Shown piece by piece: positions 10,713 through 22,799 of a stretch of 64,000 nt of DNA. Numbering within the stretch: the first letter of the stretch is position 1; each line of letters opens with the position of its first letter. The stretch covers positions 128,560,930 through 128,624,929 of the forward strand of contig NC_133123.1 of the NCBI RefSeq assembly GCF_033568475.1, written 5' to 3'. The notes below the pieces were generated by a model. It ran no database searches, had not been told where the DNA came from, and saw only the letters and a list, made by a program, of their open reading frames with translations. The position numbers and the translations under genes are program-made. Source of the DNA: Henckelia pumila (Eukaryota > Streptophyta > Magnoliopsida > Lamiales > Gesneriaceae).

Positions 10713-12710
10713 AATTGTATCTGGATGACTTATAATTCGTGTTAGAAAATTTTATGTTATTTGTTATATTTTGAAAAAGTTTAACTTCACAAAATTCATG
10801 AATTTAACGAGTATTTGCAATCAATAAAAAAAATAATTATTGCAATTTGATTTTAAATAATCATTTTTATGTATTTCTTAACTCCAAATTCTTAGTTAGC
10901 TTTATAACTAAAATTCAAAACTTGATTATATGATGATTTTTTTTACGAACTTATTATATGATGATTTTAATTAAAAATTATCGCATCTTCATCACACGCT
11001 ACACATTTATACAAAATCATAATTTTCTGAAACGGGACATAAATAAATTATCAATTCAATGGAATCAATCAAATAAATCAAACCTTATTTTATTTACCAA
11101 CTAATTACATTTTACCTCTGCTAATGCTAAACATTTTTAGCTTTATTTTTTAATACAAACAACAAAATCCCGCTGCCTCTTTTGTTCAGGTAATGGGTGA
11201 TCTATTTTATATTTTGTGTTTATGATAAATCTTTTAGGTTGTGTTGAGGTTGAATAATTTTAAATTCATAGATTTGCAATATATTTTGTTATTAAGAAAA
11301 GTAAGACCATAAATTTCAAATCTATATTGAATTTGTGTTGAATTTTTTCTGTAAGAGAGAAATTTTATAAGACAGAAATAAAATTAGTTGTGTATTTATT
11401 AAGAAATACTTAAAATAAAAAGAATACATCGTGAACTATTTTGAAGTCAAAGTGATGTTAAAGCAGCCCACGCTTCACTTGTCTGGAAAAAGATGATTGG
11501 AATTTGGAACCAAACAAGTTGTATAAATGCATTGGTATAAAAGAGAAGAGAGGTTACGTGATGGGACAGCAACTTTCCAATCGCATTTCGTGGGTTACGT
11601 TTCTGCCACAATCTCCTAAAAAGGGTTCCGAAGAAGGCATTTTCGGTCATAATCTCGTTAAAAGACGACGATGTTTTATATATAACGAAACTACTTATCA
11701 AATTAAATAAAAAAAGTTAATTTATTAAATTTTATAATATATTAAATGTAAAATCTCACGATATAATATTAAATTTTAATAAAATAATAGCAAAATATCA
11801 CGATATAATTATTATAAATATCGTCGGACGTTATATTATTAGTTGTATGATTAACATTATTCTTAAAAAATTACCCAACAAACAACGAGCAAAATTATTA
11901 GAAGAACCCTTTAATTAACATCCAGCTAATCGCCGATTTGTCATTCCGAAACAAGGGGATTTTTTAGTTTGAAGCTTTGATCCGTGGGAGGAAAAGAGTC
12001 AAGAAGCCACGTACCATTCGTTCATTTGTGTGTGAAACGAGAAAGTTTTCAGAGTAAAAAGGCAGTCAAGAAAGGAAAGGTAATGGAAAGCGCATTTCCA
12101 ACGCACCAAAAACAGATTTGTTGAATTTTTTTTTTAAAAAAATGTTAAAAGTTTTCTGAATTTAAAATGGGATTCTTTTTATTTATTTATTGCAGTTGTA
12201 GTACAGAATTAATGCTTTCTTGGATCGTACTACAATTACAGAGTGGTAGTACATGGAACAGACAAGATTTTCAGTATTTAATGGTTATGATTTTCTTGAG
12301 CTTCTAATACAACAGTTTGTGAAAAAAATTCAAGTGGGTTTTTCGCTGAGGTTTCGAAAAATCCGTACTTTTGTTGGGTTTTGGAGAAATTCGTGTTTCA
12401 GTGATCATCTGATTCCGAGGAGCACAAAAACAACTGCTGGGGTAATGTCATTAACACTTCTATCATGCATGAGATGAAATTTATTTACGTTTGTTATGTG
12501 TATCTATCCCTATGAAAATTGTTCATTTTTTTTTTTATATTCATACCAAGTTAATTTCGACATTTGCCAAATATTTCTGTGAAAAAGCAGACAAAAACTC
12601 GAGTACGGCATGTTTTGCCTTATTTTCAGCATATTTTAGGCTTCACAAGGCCAACAACTAATGGGATGATTGTTCAATTAAACCAGAGAAAGTAATAGAA
12701 TTGCTTCAAA
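10713..12710 (+). other. AT-rich intergenic region and YSL upstream region
   Basis: No convincing coding sequence. The last ~700 bases before the YSL start codon are less AT-rich and probably contain the promoter and 5' untranslated leader, possibly with an intron, but no boundary can be fixed. A short open frame at 12253-12477 is not supported by any recognised motif. Confidence 0.5.
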
Positions 12711-15450
12711 ATGGTGAGCAGCGACCATAGAGAAATGGAGGAAATGGAGAATGAAGATTTGGAAGAAACGAGAGGCCAGGCTGAGGAAATGGATAGGATT
12801 CCTCCATGGAATAAACATATAACAATTCGAGGAATTGTGGCTAGTTTAGTGATCGGGATCATTTACAGTATCATAGTAATGAAGCTCAATCTTACGACTG
12901 GACTTGTACCAAATCTCAATGTATCAGCCGCACTTCTTGCTTTTGTGTTTGTAAGAACATGGACAAAGATTCTTCAGAAGGCTGGTTTCGTGACGACTCC
13001 GTTTACTAGACAGGAAAATACGATCATTCAGACTTGTGCTGTTGCTTGCTATAGTATTGCATTAGGAGGTTGGAAACTTGAAAATCTTGAATTTAGTTTT
13101 GGTTTTCTTGGAGATGTGATGTCTTTATGGGAAGGGGCGGATCCCAGAAATGGATGATTCGATGCTTCTGGGGTGAAACTTGTATTCTAAAAAACATTTA
13201 CATAAAATTTCAAATTGGGTGATTTGGTTATGGTTTAATCAGGTGGCTTTGGATCTTATCTTCTTGGATTGGACAGAAAGACACTTGTGCAGGCTGGAGT
13301 TGATACAGAAGGGAATCCAAGTGGGAGTTATAAAGAGCCTGGGCTTGATTGGATGATTGGATTTCTTTTCGTTGTTAGCTTTGTGGGGTTGTTTGCATTG
13401 GTTCCTCTACGAAAGGTATGCTCATGATCTGGTCGGGTCGTGTACTTTTTCGCCCCACGCGAAACGGCCATTGCCTAGGAATGGCTTATTTTGTTGATTT
13501 CTTTGTCATCTTTAAAGTCCTCCTTCATACATTTCTTTGATTGAATGTAAATATAATTGGCAGGTTATGATTATAGACTATAAATTACCTTACCCTAGTG
13601 GAACTGCAACTGCTGTTCTTATAAATGGATTTCACACTACTAAAGGAGACAAGATGGCAAAGTAAGCAAGTTTGAATCTTTCTATTATGAATCAGATGGA
13701 GTACAGATTTTGTATTTAAGAGTGGCAAATTGTTGCTTTCTCATGGGATTGAAGAGAATGAATGACTCTTTCAAATTTCAGGAAACAGGTTCGCGGGTTC
13801 ATGAAGTTCTTCTCTCTTAGTTTCATATGGAGTTTCTTTCAGTGGTTATATTCTGGTGGGGAAAATTGCGGATTTGTCAATTTCCCCACGTTCGGGTTGA
13901 AATCTTGGAAACAAACGTACATAGGAAACACTTTCTTTTACAAGTTTATGTCTCAATATACACAAATTCTTCCATCAGAGGTGATTTGATTTAAATTTTT
14001 TTTTTTGGCAGATTTTACTTCGATTTCAGCATGACGTATGTTGGAGCAGGAATGATTTGCTCCCACCTTGTGAACTATTCTTTGCTTCTTGGAGCTGTGC
14101 TTTCTTGGGGTGTGATGTGGCCATTGATAAGTGAAAAGAAGGGAGAATGGTTCCCTAAAAACATCAAGGAAAGTAGCATGAAGAGTCTAAATGGATACAA
14201 GGTTAGTTCACAAGAAATCTTAGTTGGTGGATGATTTAATATCCACTTGAATCTGAACATGAAATGAAGAATTTGTGCTTTTCCGCAGGTCTTCATTTCT
14301 ATCGCTCTTATTTTAGGAGACGGTCTCTACAATTTTCTCAAGACACTCTTGTTTACCGTCAGGAGCATGCACGCTGCATTCAAGAAGAAGAATGTATCAG
14401 GCAAGCTGCTATTGCTAAGATTATGGTTTTTATTGTAAAATCTCATAAGAGAATCTGAAGTTGTAAGAATGTTAGAATTTTATTGCACTGAAATAAAACA
14501 TGTTTCTTACATCAGTTTCAGACAAGAAGGACGAACCATTGGACAATCTACGAAGAAATGAAGTCTTCATAAGAGAAAGCATTCCTATATGGGTAGCATG
14601 CATCGGTTACATGCTCTTCTCGATAGTTTCTGTGATTGTGGTCCCAATCATGTTTCCTCAGCTCAAGTGGTACTATGTTGTTGTGGCCTATATTCTCGCA
14701 CCGGCTCTGAGCTTCTGCAACGCCTATGGTGCCGGTTTAACTGACATGAATATGGCATATAACTATGGGAAAGTGGCTCTCTTCGTTCTTGCGGCCTTAG
14801 CCGGGCGAGACAATGGAGTAGTTGCAGGACTCATCGGATGCGGCATAATCAAATCCATCGTCTCCATATCCTCGGACTTGATGCATGATTTGAAAACAGG
14901 GCATCTCACCTTAACATCACCTCGATCCATGATTCTTAGTCAAGGTATTGGGACAGCCATAGGATGCGTGGTGGCTCCTCTCTCATTCTTCCTCTTCTAC
15001 AAGGCCTTTGACGTGGGGAATCCTGATGGCGAGTATAAAGCTCCTTATGCACTTGTATACCGAAACATGGCGATTCTCGGAGTAGAGGGCTTCTCTGCTC
15101 TGCCTCACCACTGCTTGCAACTCTGTTATGGGTTTTTTGCGTTTGCTGTTTTGACTAACCTGCTGAGAGATGTGATACCGGATAAGTTCGGAAAATGGGT
15201 TCCTCTACCGATGGCTATGGCGGTGCCATTTCTTGTGGGGGCTTATTTTGCTATTGATATGTGTGTGGGGAGTTTGGTTGTTTTCGTTTGGCGTAAGGTG
15301 GATAGTAGGAAGGCTGGTTTGATGCTGCCAGCAGTGGCTTCAGGTCTGATATGTGGCGATGGATTGTGGATTCTTCCGTCGTCGATACTCGCTTTAGCTA
15401 AGGTTCATCCTCCAATTTGTATGAGCTTCTTGCCTGGAAAGAGCTCATGA
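12711..15450 (+). CDS. YSL: Yellow Stripe-like metal-nicotianamine transporter (YSL1/2/3 group)
   Basis: Seven exons: 12711-13068, 13243-13415, 13564-13661, 13782-13916, 14012-14201, 14289-14400, 14522-15450; phases agree throughout and give 664 residues, the usual length for this family. It belongs to the oligopeptide-transporter superfamily: a polytopic membrane protein moving Fe(II)-, Cu- or Zn-nicotianamine complexes, in the YSL1/3 group mainly at the plasma membrane of vascular cells. Diagnostic segments include a hydrophilic acidic N terminus, [98 protein letters not shown] and [16 protein letters not shown]. All introns are GT-AG except intron 6 (14401-14521), which starts GC. The 5' and 3' untranslated limits are not visible. 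Which of YSL1, 2 or 3 it corresponds to cannot be decided here. Confidence 0.95.
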
Positions 15451-15625
15451 GATTTCAGCCGAATTGAGAGTAGTGTATAGCGTAATAATTGAGATGGGAA
15501 AATACCGAACAATTTTGGCAAACCATAGATATTAAGATGAAAGCAAATTATATATTTATCAGATATGACAATAATATATTAATATTAGCTGTTAGAAAAA
15601 ATCTAGTGCTACTTTGATTTCCAAC

Positions 15626-16061
15626 TAGGGATGACATAAAGTATCGTACCGAAAAATGCATATTGTATATCGTATCGAAAATTATGTTATAAAATTTTTT
15701 ATACCGATATCATATCGAAATTTTCGGTACGTATAACTAGCATATCAATTATACCGAAATTTTATGGTATATCAAGATTTCGATACGATATCGGTATATA
15801 CCGTTTATACCAAAAAATGTCTTATATTTTTTTATAATTTATAATTTATTGTTTAAAAATAATTATATATTTTAATTTTTTATATAATATTTCGGTATAT
15901 TGGTATACCGCGATAAACCGTAATTTTTCAAATTTCATATCGTTATCGTACCGAAAAAATCGGTATCGTGTCGTACCGTACCGAAAATTTCGGTAAATTC
16001 GATATTTTTTTGGTACGATAACCTCGGTATACTGAAAATTTGATACTTTTTTCTACCCCTA
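15626..16061. mobile_element. hAT-type MITE, 436 bp
   Basis: Imperfect terminal inverted repeats: TAGGGATGACATAAAGTATC on the left, and on the right the complement of TAGGGGTAGAAAAAAGTATC. Flanking octamers TTTCCAAC (15618-15625) and CGTGCAAC (16062-16069) agree at five of eight bases, compatible with a decayed 8-bp hAT target duplication. The interior is a dense set of palindromic ACCGAAATTTCGGT motifs with no coding potential. It lies about 175 bp after the YSL stop codon. Confidence 0.7.
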
Positions 16062-16091
16062 CGTGCAACTGCTGGTGCAGAGGATAAACAT

Positions 16092-16483
16092 CAAGGCTCC
16101 GTTTGGTACCGTTATTAATAATCTACGTATAAAATTATCATGTCTAATCACACGTTCTTGTCATCATATTATTTATCCATCTATTAATTATAATTTTACA
16201 TCAATCAAATCATTAATTATTTATCTTACATCAATCGAATCATTGAATTGAAATTACTATATTATCCCATATAAATAATATTATTTATATTTTTTTTATT
16301 ATTAAAAGGATAATATGATAATTTAATATTTTTATATAAAATTTTATCAATCAAATTAAATAAACTATAATATATCAATCAAATCAAATCAAATATCCAC
16401 TATCCTTTCTTATTATTTTTTATTACATTACATTACTTATCTATATATTATTTATCTCATCACACATATCAAACTGAGCCTTG
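16092..16483. mobile_element. MITE with terminal repeats CAAGGCTC.GTTTG.TA
   Basis: The left end CAAGGCTCCGTTTGGTA is matched in inverse orientation by the right end (complement reads CAAGGCTCAGTTTGATA). The ~390-bp interior is AT-rich and non-coding. The terminal pattern resembles Tourist/Harbinger or hAT MITEs; the target duplication is not clear. Confidence 0.55.
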
Positions 16484-17900
16484 CTGTATACATAAGTTAA
16501 ATGTTACGGGCTTGCTTATAAATATTTATTTTAGTCATGGGAACGTATACTGTCCAGTAATTCAAATTGACTTATCTGTACATGTTAAAGAATATTCTTT
16601 CTTATGAATATTATTTTAGCATTATTCGAAAACACTTGGCTCGAATAATTAGATTATTAAATATTAGTAAACGAATAATAAAATAGACTATGGATAGAGA
16701 AATGTAATATATGTGATAAAATAATATTATGTTAGTATGATTTTAATGTGTGAGATAAATTAAAAAATTTTAGTACTTCTTTCATATTAAAATTACCACC
16801 TAAACCAATTTTTGTTATCCCTCAGTCACTCTACTCTTTTGCCAAAAAATCCATATGCTCCCAACAATAATTCCACGGGTTCCCCAAAAATTCCTTCAAT
16901 CACGTCGGCCAAGATGGTATGATTCTTGTTGACAAAGAATCGCAACAAAACCAGACACCGAAGTTCTTTTTCTTAACACCATATCCAAAAAAATAATAAT
17001 CGTAAATTAAGATTTTTCATGAAGATTTACCCAAAAATTGAGACAGTTGAGTTTTACTTGTACGAGGAATAGTCTGATTCTTGATGTTCTCCCACCTGCG
17101 AGAGAAAAAATTCTGAGGTGTGCAACTCTTTCCCTCTATCATTTACATGGAGCAGAAAAGATTCCGGGCTTCTGTTTTAATTTTGGTAGGACAAATGGTA
17201 GTAATTGAATTATGATATATTATCAAGAAACGAGCTGTTAGTCGAAGGGGTGGTACGTCCGTTAAATTTGCTTCCCTTAATGCCACCTAGTCCTTTACGA
17301 AATAGATTGACTAAAACAGTGATTATTTTTACAAGATGCAAACACTACCTAGATTTATTAAAAAAGACACCAAACAACGGTTTAACTTGGAAAACCAACC
17401 ACAATCCTCGTCAATCTTCTATACCACCGTTACTATTTAGTTGGACTGATTCTTGAGAAAGTCAAGTCTTTTAAACACAAATATGAACCTTGTCAAGCTC
17501 AGATACTTGAGCTAGATTTGAATGGTATTCAAGACTCAAGCGCAACCAAGCTTAAGTACAACCCTGTTAGCCAAAGAGAAAGAAAGAAAGAGTAGCAAGA
17601 CTTCTCAAAAATAGTGTTTCATCTTGAATTTCAGATATCAATTTATCAAGATTTAAAGGATGGAAGAGAAGCAGAAAAAATTCATGACTAATAAGTAATA
17701 AGACCTTCACATCAGACAAACACTTATTTAGGTACAAGGCAGATGCGAGTAGTCTCGATCAACTTATGTGTGTCATTCTCAAAAAAAAATAAAAATAAAA
17801 ATAAAAACAAAATTACGCATCCAAGTTCTAAGCAAGGCAAAACATGTTATGATTGACATGGCATATGCAATAGAAATCCCAATTCCAGGTTCCAAGCCAG
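16484..17900. other. intergenic region without recognisable genes
   Basis: AT-rich; several short open frames (for example 17205-17456 +) lack any family motif, splice context or promoter. Nothing is supported as a gene. Confidence 0.5.
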
Positions 17901-19768
17901 GGAAAACATGTTAGGACCGATTATATATAAAATCAAAAGCCCTGAAATGTAACAAGGATGTAACAAAACATGAGGGCACCTAATTGATCTGCAACAGCAC
18001 AGATAGTATCACTAAGAAGCACGTTAAGTTCATCAAAACATAAACGACAGGCACGAAAAACATAAAAATTTTGAAGGGAGAGAAAAAGGCATGGTGAGAG
18101 GACATTGAAGATAGAAAAGGAGGAAAAGGAAAGGAACATCAATAAGGGATTAACCACAGGTATTTTGCCACATCCGATAGATTCTCCGCTTTATCCTTTG
18201 GTGTAGGTGTATCCCAGTCAGCAGCAACTATCTTCCAGAATGAAAATCCTAAGATACATCACAACCAGTGAAAAGTAAAAGCACCTAGAGGATTCCAAGA
18301 TGATAGTTATGTCTGATCAATGACAAAGTAAATGAGAGCCCCATGTCCTAACAGATGGTATCTGCTCAATGTGTTGCAGCATAGAACCACACTTGGAGTC
18401 AGTTTTCTAAAGTGCTTCACTGTCCCACTGTAGATTCAACCATATCTGTATAATAGTGTCATTGAATATAACCCTTTTTCCAACGAAAATAACGCCCAAA
18501 ATACATCAAGATATAATGAAACGATAAGAGTGAGATTAGGTAAAAGAACAACCTAAACCACATTACAACATTCCTTGTACAATTCTCACACGGCAAGGCA
18601 TTTCTTGAACTGTGAATCCGACAATTTGCATTATCCAAGAACATCAAATAGACATGGTCTTCCCAACTGATGTATATCACACGCGAAAGTAAATAGCAGA
18701 AGAATATTTAGCTCATTCCTTCGAGGTACAAGTACATAATCTCTCTGTATATAACATGCCAAAATGGATTTAAGCAAATGACTGAACCTTAATTTAACCT
18801 TTAAAAAAGTATTTACATTAAGCGCCGGTGGAAAAAACTGAAAACATGCGCCCACTTCATCGATTTGCCGTCCAATGCCAATGGTCCCAGGAATCCACTA
18901 GAAATATTGTAACCAAAGTCATATTAAGTGGTTTGGAGGTTAGATCATGGGGAATCTAACAGATCTGCACCTCATATCTACAGACAAAATCTCAGCAGCA
19001 GATTTCTGCTTTGCTTGGTGCAGCGAGTGCTTGTAAGCCGACCTGAATGATCATTCTACATCAACACCACTGATACGTGCACATGTCTTTATTTCTGTGA
19101 ACAAGAACACTGGCCATGCATTCGGTTCTATTTTACAAACAAGATATCTCACCCTGGGACATATGCGACACAACAAAAGGTCCTTTTACTTAATCTTGGA
19201 GTTGCTGTTGAATCTTAAGTTAGCAAAGCAGGAGTTGATCTACGAGACAACTTTAACATCTACAGAGCAACAGAGAGTCACAAAGCCAGGAACTTTCTGC
19301 TGTAGAAGGCTAGATCATGCGAAACATAAAGTTCCTGTGATCCTTTTTAGGCTATACCAGGCTTCAATCAAATGCAAGAGTATAAGTTTAAGATTCCAGC
19401 GTGTACGGTATGGTAGCATAAAAAAAGTGTTAGCAACAACATTCAATCTCTCGACATCAAGGAGGGTAGCATTCATGGAACTCAAATCCAGCTCTGGTTC
19501 ACATTATTGGCTCCTAAACTGAGAAAGAATGAAGTAGATATACATAATTGCATATAAATAGTCATTATTTTGATTCCAAGGCAAAGGCCATATCATACTA
19601 CACCTTTTTCCCCAAACATAATCAATTCAGTTCCACCCAATCACCATGATCAAAACGAAATAGAAGAAGGAAAAAAAAAAAAAAAGGAGAAACATAAATT
19701 ACAACAAAAGGGAGACTCGGCACTATTATTACTCCTTTGGCCATCTTTCAAAATTTCTTTTTGCTCAA
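17901..19768 (-). other. unrecognised exon-like segments on the minus strand
   Basis: Three segments read as plausible exons with splice signals. 19042 to about 18974 (acceptor CATTCAG before, donor ATGAG/GTGCAG after) encodes SAYKHSLHQAKQKSAAEI and a few more residues. 18897 to about 18840 (acceptor TTTCTAG) continues in the same phase with GFLGPLALDGKSMKWAH. 18248-18155 (acceptor CTTAG, donor CTGTG/GTTAAT) encodes FSFWKIVAADWDTPTPKDKA and ends DVAKYLW. I do not recognise the protein, found no start codon, and could not join the third segment in frame. It could be a real multi-exon gene missing exons, a pseudogene, or chance. About 19051-19768 shows nothing further except a possible 3' region of the S40 gene. 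Confidence 0.3.
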
Positions 19769-20395
19769 TCAATCAATGAAACCTGTTTTCCGGAACACCG
19801 CATTTCGAACGCGGCGCAGGTCCCTCCCCTTAAGTGTCCTCCCCACACCTTCGAAGACCGAGAAAGTCACGTGCGATCGCGCCACGATCACGTGAGGCGG
19901 CACCATTTTCTCATCTTCCTCCTCCTCCTCCTCCACCACCACCACCACCTCCTCCACCTCATCCATCCCCTTCAGATCACCATCACCGTTATTAGTTTCA
20001 TTGAAGTTGTCGTGAAACTTCTTAGGCCAGACAGGGATGTTAACCGGAGCCGACTGGTGGAATTTCACCTGAACATTCTCCGACCTCGGCGACGCCGGGA
20101 TTATCTTCGATTGGCTGCCGACAAGGCGGCGCTGGTCGTCGCCCAGGGCGGCGGAAAGACCAGATTGAGGTGTGTTAAAGCGATTGTGGCGTCGGCGATC
20201 GTGCATGAACGGCGGAGAAGGGGAGGATGAATCAGAGAAGGAACGCGAATCGGGGGACGGGAGGAAGGACCAAACGACGTCACTTTCGTAGAGCTCGAGC
20301 GACGGAAAGGCCGAACGAGGGTGTTGGAGGAAGTCGCCGGAGGATGAGCGGCGGTTTCCGGCCGTGTGGGTGGCGCTGGGAATCAACTCCACCAT
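19769..20395 (-). CDS. S40-family senescence regulator (DUF584)
   Basis: Intronless frame of 208 residues on the minus strand, starting at the ATG at 20395 (context ACCATGG). The frame stays open a few codons upstream but has no earlier ATG. The C-terminal block, with VPPHVIVARS, VFEGVGRTLKGRDLRRVRN and FRKTGFID, is the conserved core of the plant S40/Senescence_reg family (PF04520). A Ser/Pro-rich N-terminal half with a DVVWSFLP motif and an acidic run of Val/Glu residues in the middle are also typical. Family members are small nuclear or cytoplasmic proteins induced during leaf senescence and by stress; their biochemical activity is unknown. GC content is high relative to flanking DNA, normal for a coding exon here. 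Confidence 0.9.
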   Translation of the reverse strand: MVELIPSATHTAGNRRSSSGDFLQHPRSAFPSLELYESDVVWSFLPSPDSRSFSDSSSPSPPFMHDRRRHNRFNTPQSGLSAALGDDQRRLVGSQSKIIPASPRSENVQVKFHQSAPVNIPVWPKKFHDNFNETNNGDGDLKGMDEVEEVVVVVEEEEEEDEKMVPPHVIVARSHVTFSVFEGVGRTLKGRDLRRVRNAVFRKTGFID

Positions 20396-20441
20396 GGTTT
20401 CCACCAGCAAATTATATTATAGAAAATATAGACAACATTGC

Positions 20442-20449
20442 ATATATAG
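20442..20449 (-). promoter_or_regulatory. TATA box of the S40 gene
   Basis: The minus strand reads CTCTATATATGC immediately after a CT-rich patch, about 47 bases before the start codon. This predicts a transcription start near 20412-20418 and a 5' leader of only about 20 bases. Confidence 0.55.
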
Positions 20450-21906
20450 AGGAGAGGAATGGAGAGAGAGGGGTGAGGGGGCAGGTGGACGTGGTGAGCT
20501 AATGCCTCATTGGAAGATACTCACATCACCAACACCACACGACTCACATTAACACTAATAATTGGTTTTTCTTTTTCTTTTTTTTTCCCTCTCCCGAAAA
20601 ATTTGTTGCAATTGAATCTCGTATAATACTTAAATTATAAATCTTACTATCAGATCCATCAATCAAATTTGTTATAATTGAATTTCGAATCAACCAAAAT
20701 TTGACACAATTGAATCTGGTACGGACGATCTTGAATTCTCATCGTTAATATGAGATATTATTACCAGTCAATTATAAGTCATTGGATTTTACATTTTACC
20801 CGTTTAATATTTATTTAAATGTTCGTTATTCGATCTATCTCTTAGTCAAAATACAAATCCAAAGACGAAAGAGTGATTGGTTGGCCCCACCCATAATACC
20901 CTGCTTTGCTTGGTGAAAATTATTTTTATGTAATAAATTGATCAGGCACCATCACCCTCACGCTTCAATTCTGTTCTGTCATATCCAAATAAAGATTTTT
21001 TTATTTTAATATAAATTAACCAACACCGTCAATTGAGTCCCAATTTCAATAATTTTTAAAATAAGAATTATAAATACAAAAAATATTTAAAATGATAAAA
21101 ACGAATCTCATATTCCCTAATTGAATTTTTTAGCTCCGTCTGTGTTATTAATATAAATTTTCCCACTATTATTTTTTAACTTAATATTCATGAAACAAAT
21201 GGATTGAATTAGTTGTCATAGAACGATTCTTCATGTTACCTTTCATATCATTATTACAAATTAATATTTAATTATTATTTACAAATATTTTATGTTTCAG
21301 CTCCTTGTCGAAAACATTAGCTTAGTTGCGAAAATAATAGGCAGAAACACTAATTTTCACCAAAGAGTCTAATTAGGTGCTAAAAAAAAAATTAAAACAG
21401 TAATTTTTTTTTTGACGATAAGCTCTTGTAATTTATTGAATAGCAGGAAAGTCTTTCAATACAAAATCATTCAGCTAAAAAAAAAAAAACTTCTCGGCTC
21501 TCAAAAAAATTAGGATAAGGAAGAAATAAAAAAAAAAGCAGCGAGTGTGCTACCAAATTAGCCGATCTCCGAACATGTGTAATATTTTAAAAAAGGTTGA
21601 CTCCGAAGGGGAACCCATTCCACATAAGTCAAACACTCATTAACTCATGCGGGGTTAAATCGAAGGATGTGCACGAGCGGCAAGGACCTGAGGGAGGGAG
21701 CAACATAACCAACCCCCACAGCATACCCCCACAGTATTTCAGCATGGAATGCTCTACACAATTATCGAATCCGCAACGCTGGAGAATCTCTATCCACATT
21801 ACCTCAGGCCTTACCAACACGTTTATGCTCATGTGAACCCAAACACGTGTAATATTGAAAGAGAAATGGGCGACCACCGACCACCGTAGTCTCGTATTAT
21901 CCCACC
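20450..21906. other. intergenic region, no gene supported
   Basis: AT-rich DNA upstream of the S40 gene with poly(A)/poly(T) runs near 21400-21500 that look like an old retroposon tail. 21600-21840 is less AT-rich and open on the minus strand but matches no family I know. Confidence 0.45.
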
Positions 21907-22345
21907 TAGGGGTGCAAACGAACCGAATATGTTCGTGAGCTTTACGAACCCGCTCGATAAATATTTGATTCGTATTCGAGCTTATCGAACTCGAGCCGAA
22001 TTCGAACATGTTCGAACTTTTTTTCGAGCCGAGCTCAAGCCGAAATTACTCTGTTCGATAGTTCGCGAACCTTAATATTTAATTAATATAATATAATTAT
22101 ATAATAAATATATATACATGCATTTCGAACTTTTTCGAACTTTTTGAGCTTTTCGAACCATAATATTCGAATAGTTCATGAATAGGTTCGAATATTTCGA
22201 ACCGAACTCGAACTTCATTTCGAGCCGAGCTCGAGCCAAAATATTTGAAATTATCGAACTTCGAATCGAGCTCGAACTCGAATATACTCTTATCGAGCCG
22301 AATTCGAGCCTTAAAATTTTATCATTATTCGGCTCGATATTACCT
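21907..22345. mobile_element. truncated hAT-type MITE rich in TTCGAA and CTCGAGC motifs
   Basis: Starts TAGGGGTGCAAACGAACCGA, a terminus widespread among plant hAT MITEs, and continues as a dense series of GTTCGAA, GAGCTCGA and TCGAGCC motifs. The matching inverse terminus (TTTGCACCCCTA) was not found to the right, so the copy is probably truncated and its right limit is approximate. Confidence 0.55.
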
Positions 22346-22654
22346 ATTAGTTCTCTCATTTTATGCCATCGACATATTTTTAATGATATATAACTAACTG
22401 ATTTATTAATTAAGTAATAAATAAAATAAATAAATAAGTCAACTATGTGTAGTGGACTAAAAGTAACAGAATCGGAACTTTCTGGAAGTGAGTGTTGTGG
22501 GCCCAATCGTAAATGGATCGGTCGACTCTGTAATTTTCATCAATATGAAGACTATAACAGTCATTTCATCAAATGTGACGATGTTTCTTGAAAATACTTC
22601 CCATCTGTCCAAAGAAGTTCGAGAAATTTCAGACTCCGTCCGGCATTCTCTCCC

Positions 22655-22790
22655 GTAAGCGTTTTTTTTTTTTTTTTTTTTTTTCCTTTTTAATTACTAT
22701 TATTATTTTTTCAGACATTGATTCTGCTACAAATTCTGTTGGTTTTGACCCAAAAATGCGTTTGGTCTGCAGAAATTGTTTGATTTGCAG
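22655..22790 (+). other. probable 5' leader intron of the cytochrome b5 gene
   Basis: A donor-like CCC/GTAAGC at 22655 and an acceptor TTTGCAG at 22790 bracket a T-rich stretch, and the start codon follows nine bases later. No coding sequence is involved. Confidence 0.45.
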
Positions 22791-22799
22791 GGAAGGGAA

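Noticed and set aside
14391..14400. GT donor at 14394 for YSL exon 6
   Set aside because: It leaves the following exon out of frame with the only plausible acceptor; the GC donor at 14401 preserves the family sequence.
19097..19522. 141-codon plus-strand open frame
   Set aside because: No recognisable domain, no promoter or splice context, and basic, biased composition; judged a chance frame.
20381..20410. Extended S40 start at 20410
   Set aside because: The codon there is TTG; the first ATG is at 20395, in good context and compatible with the TATA box.
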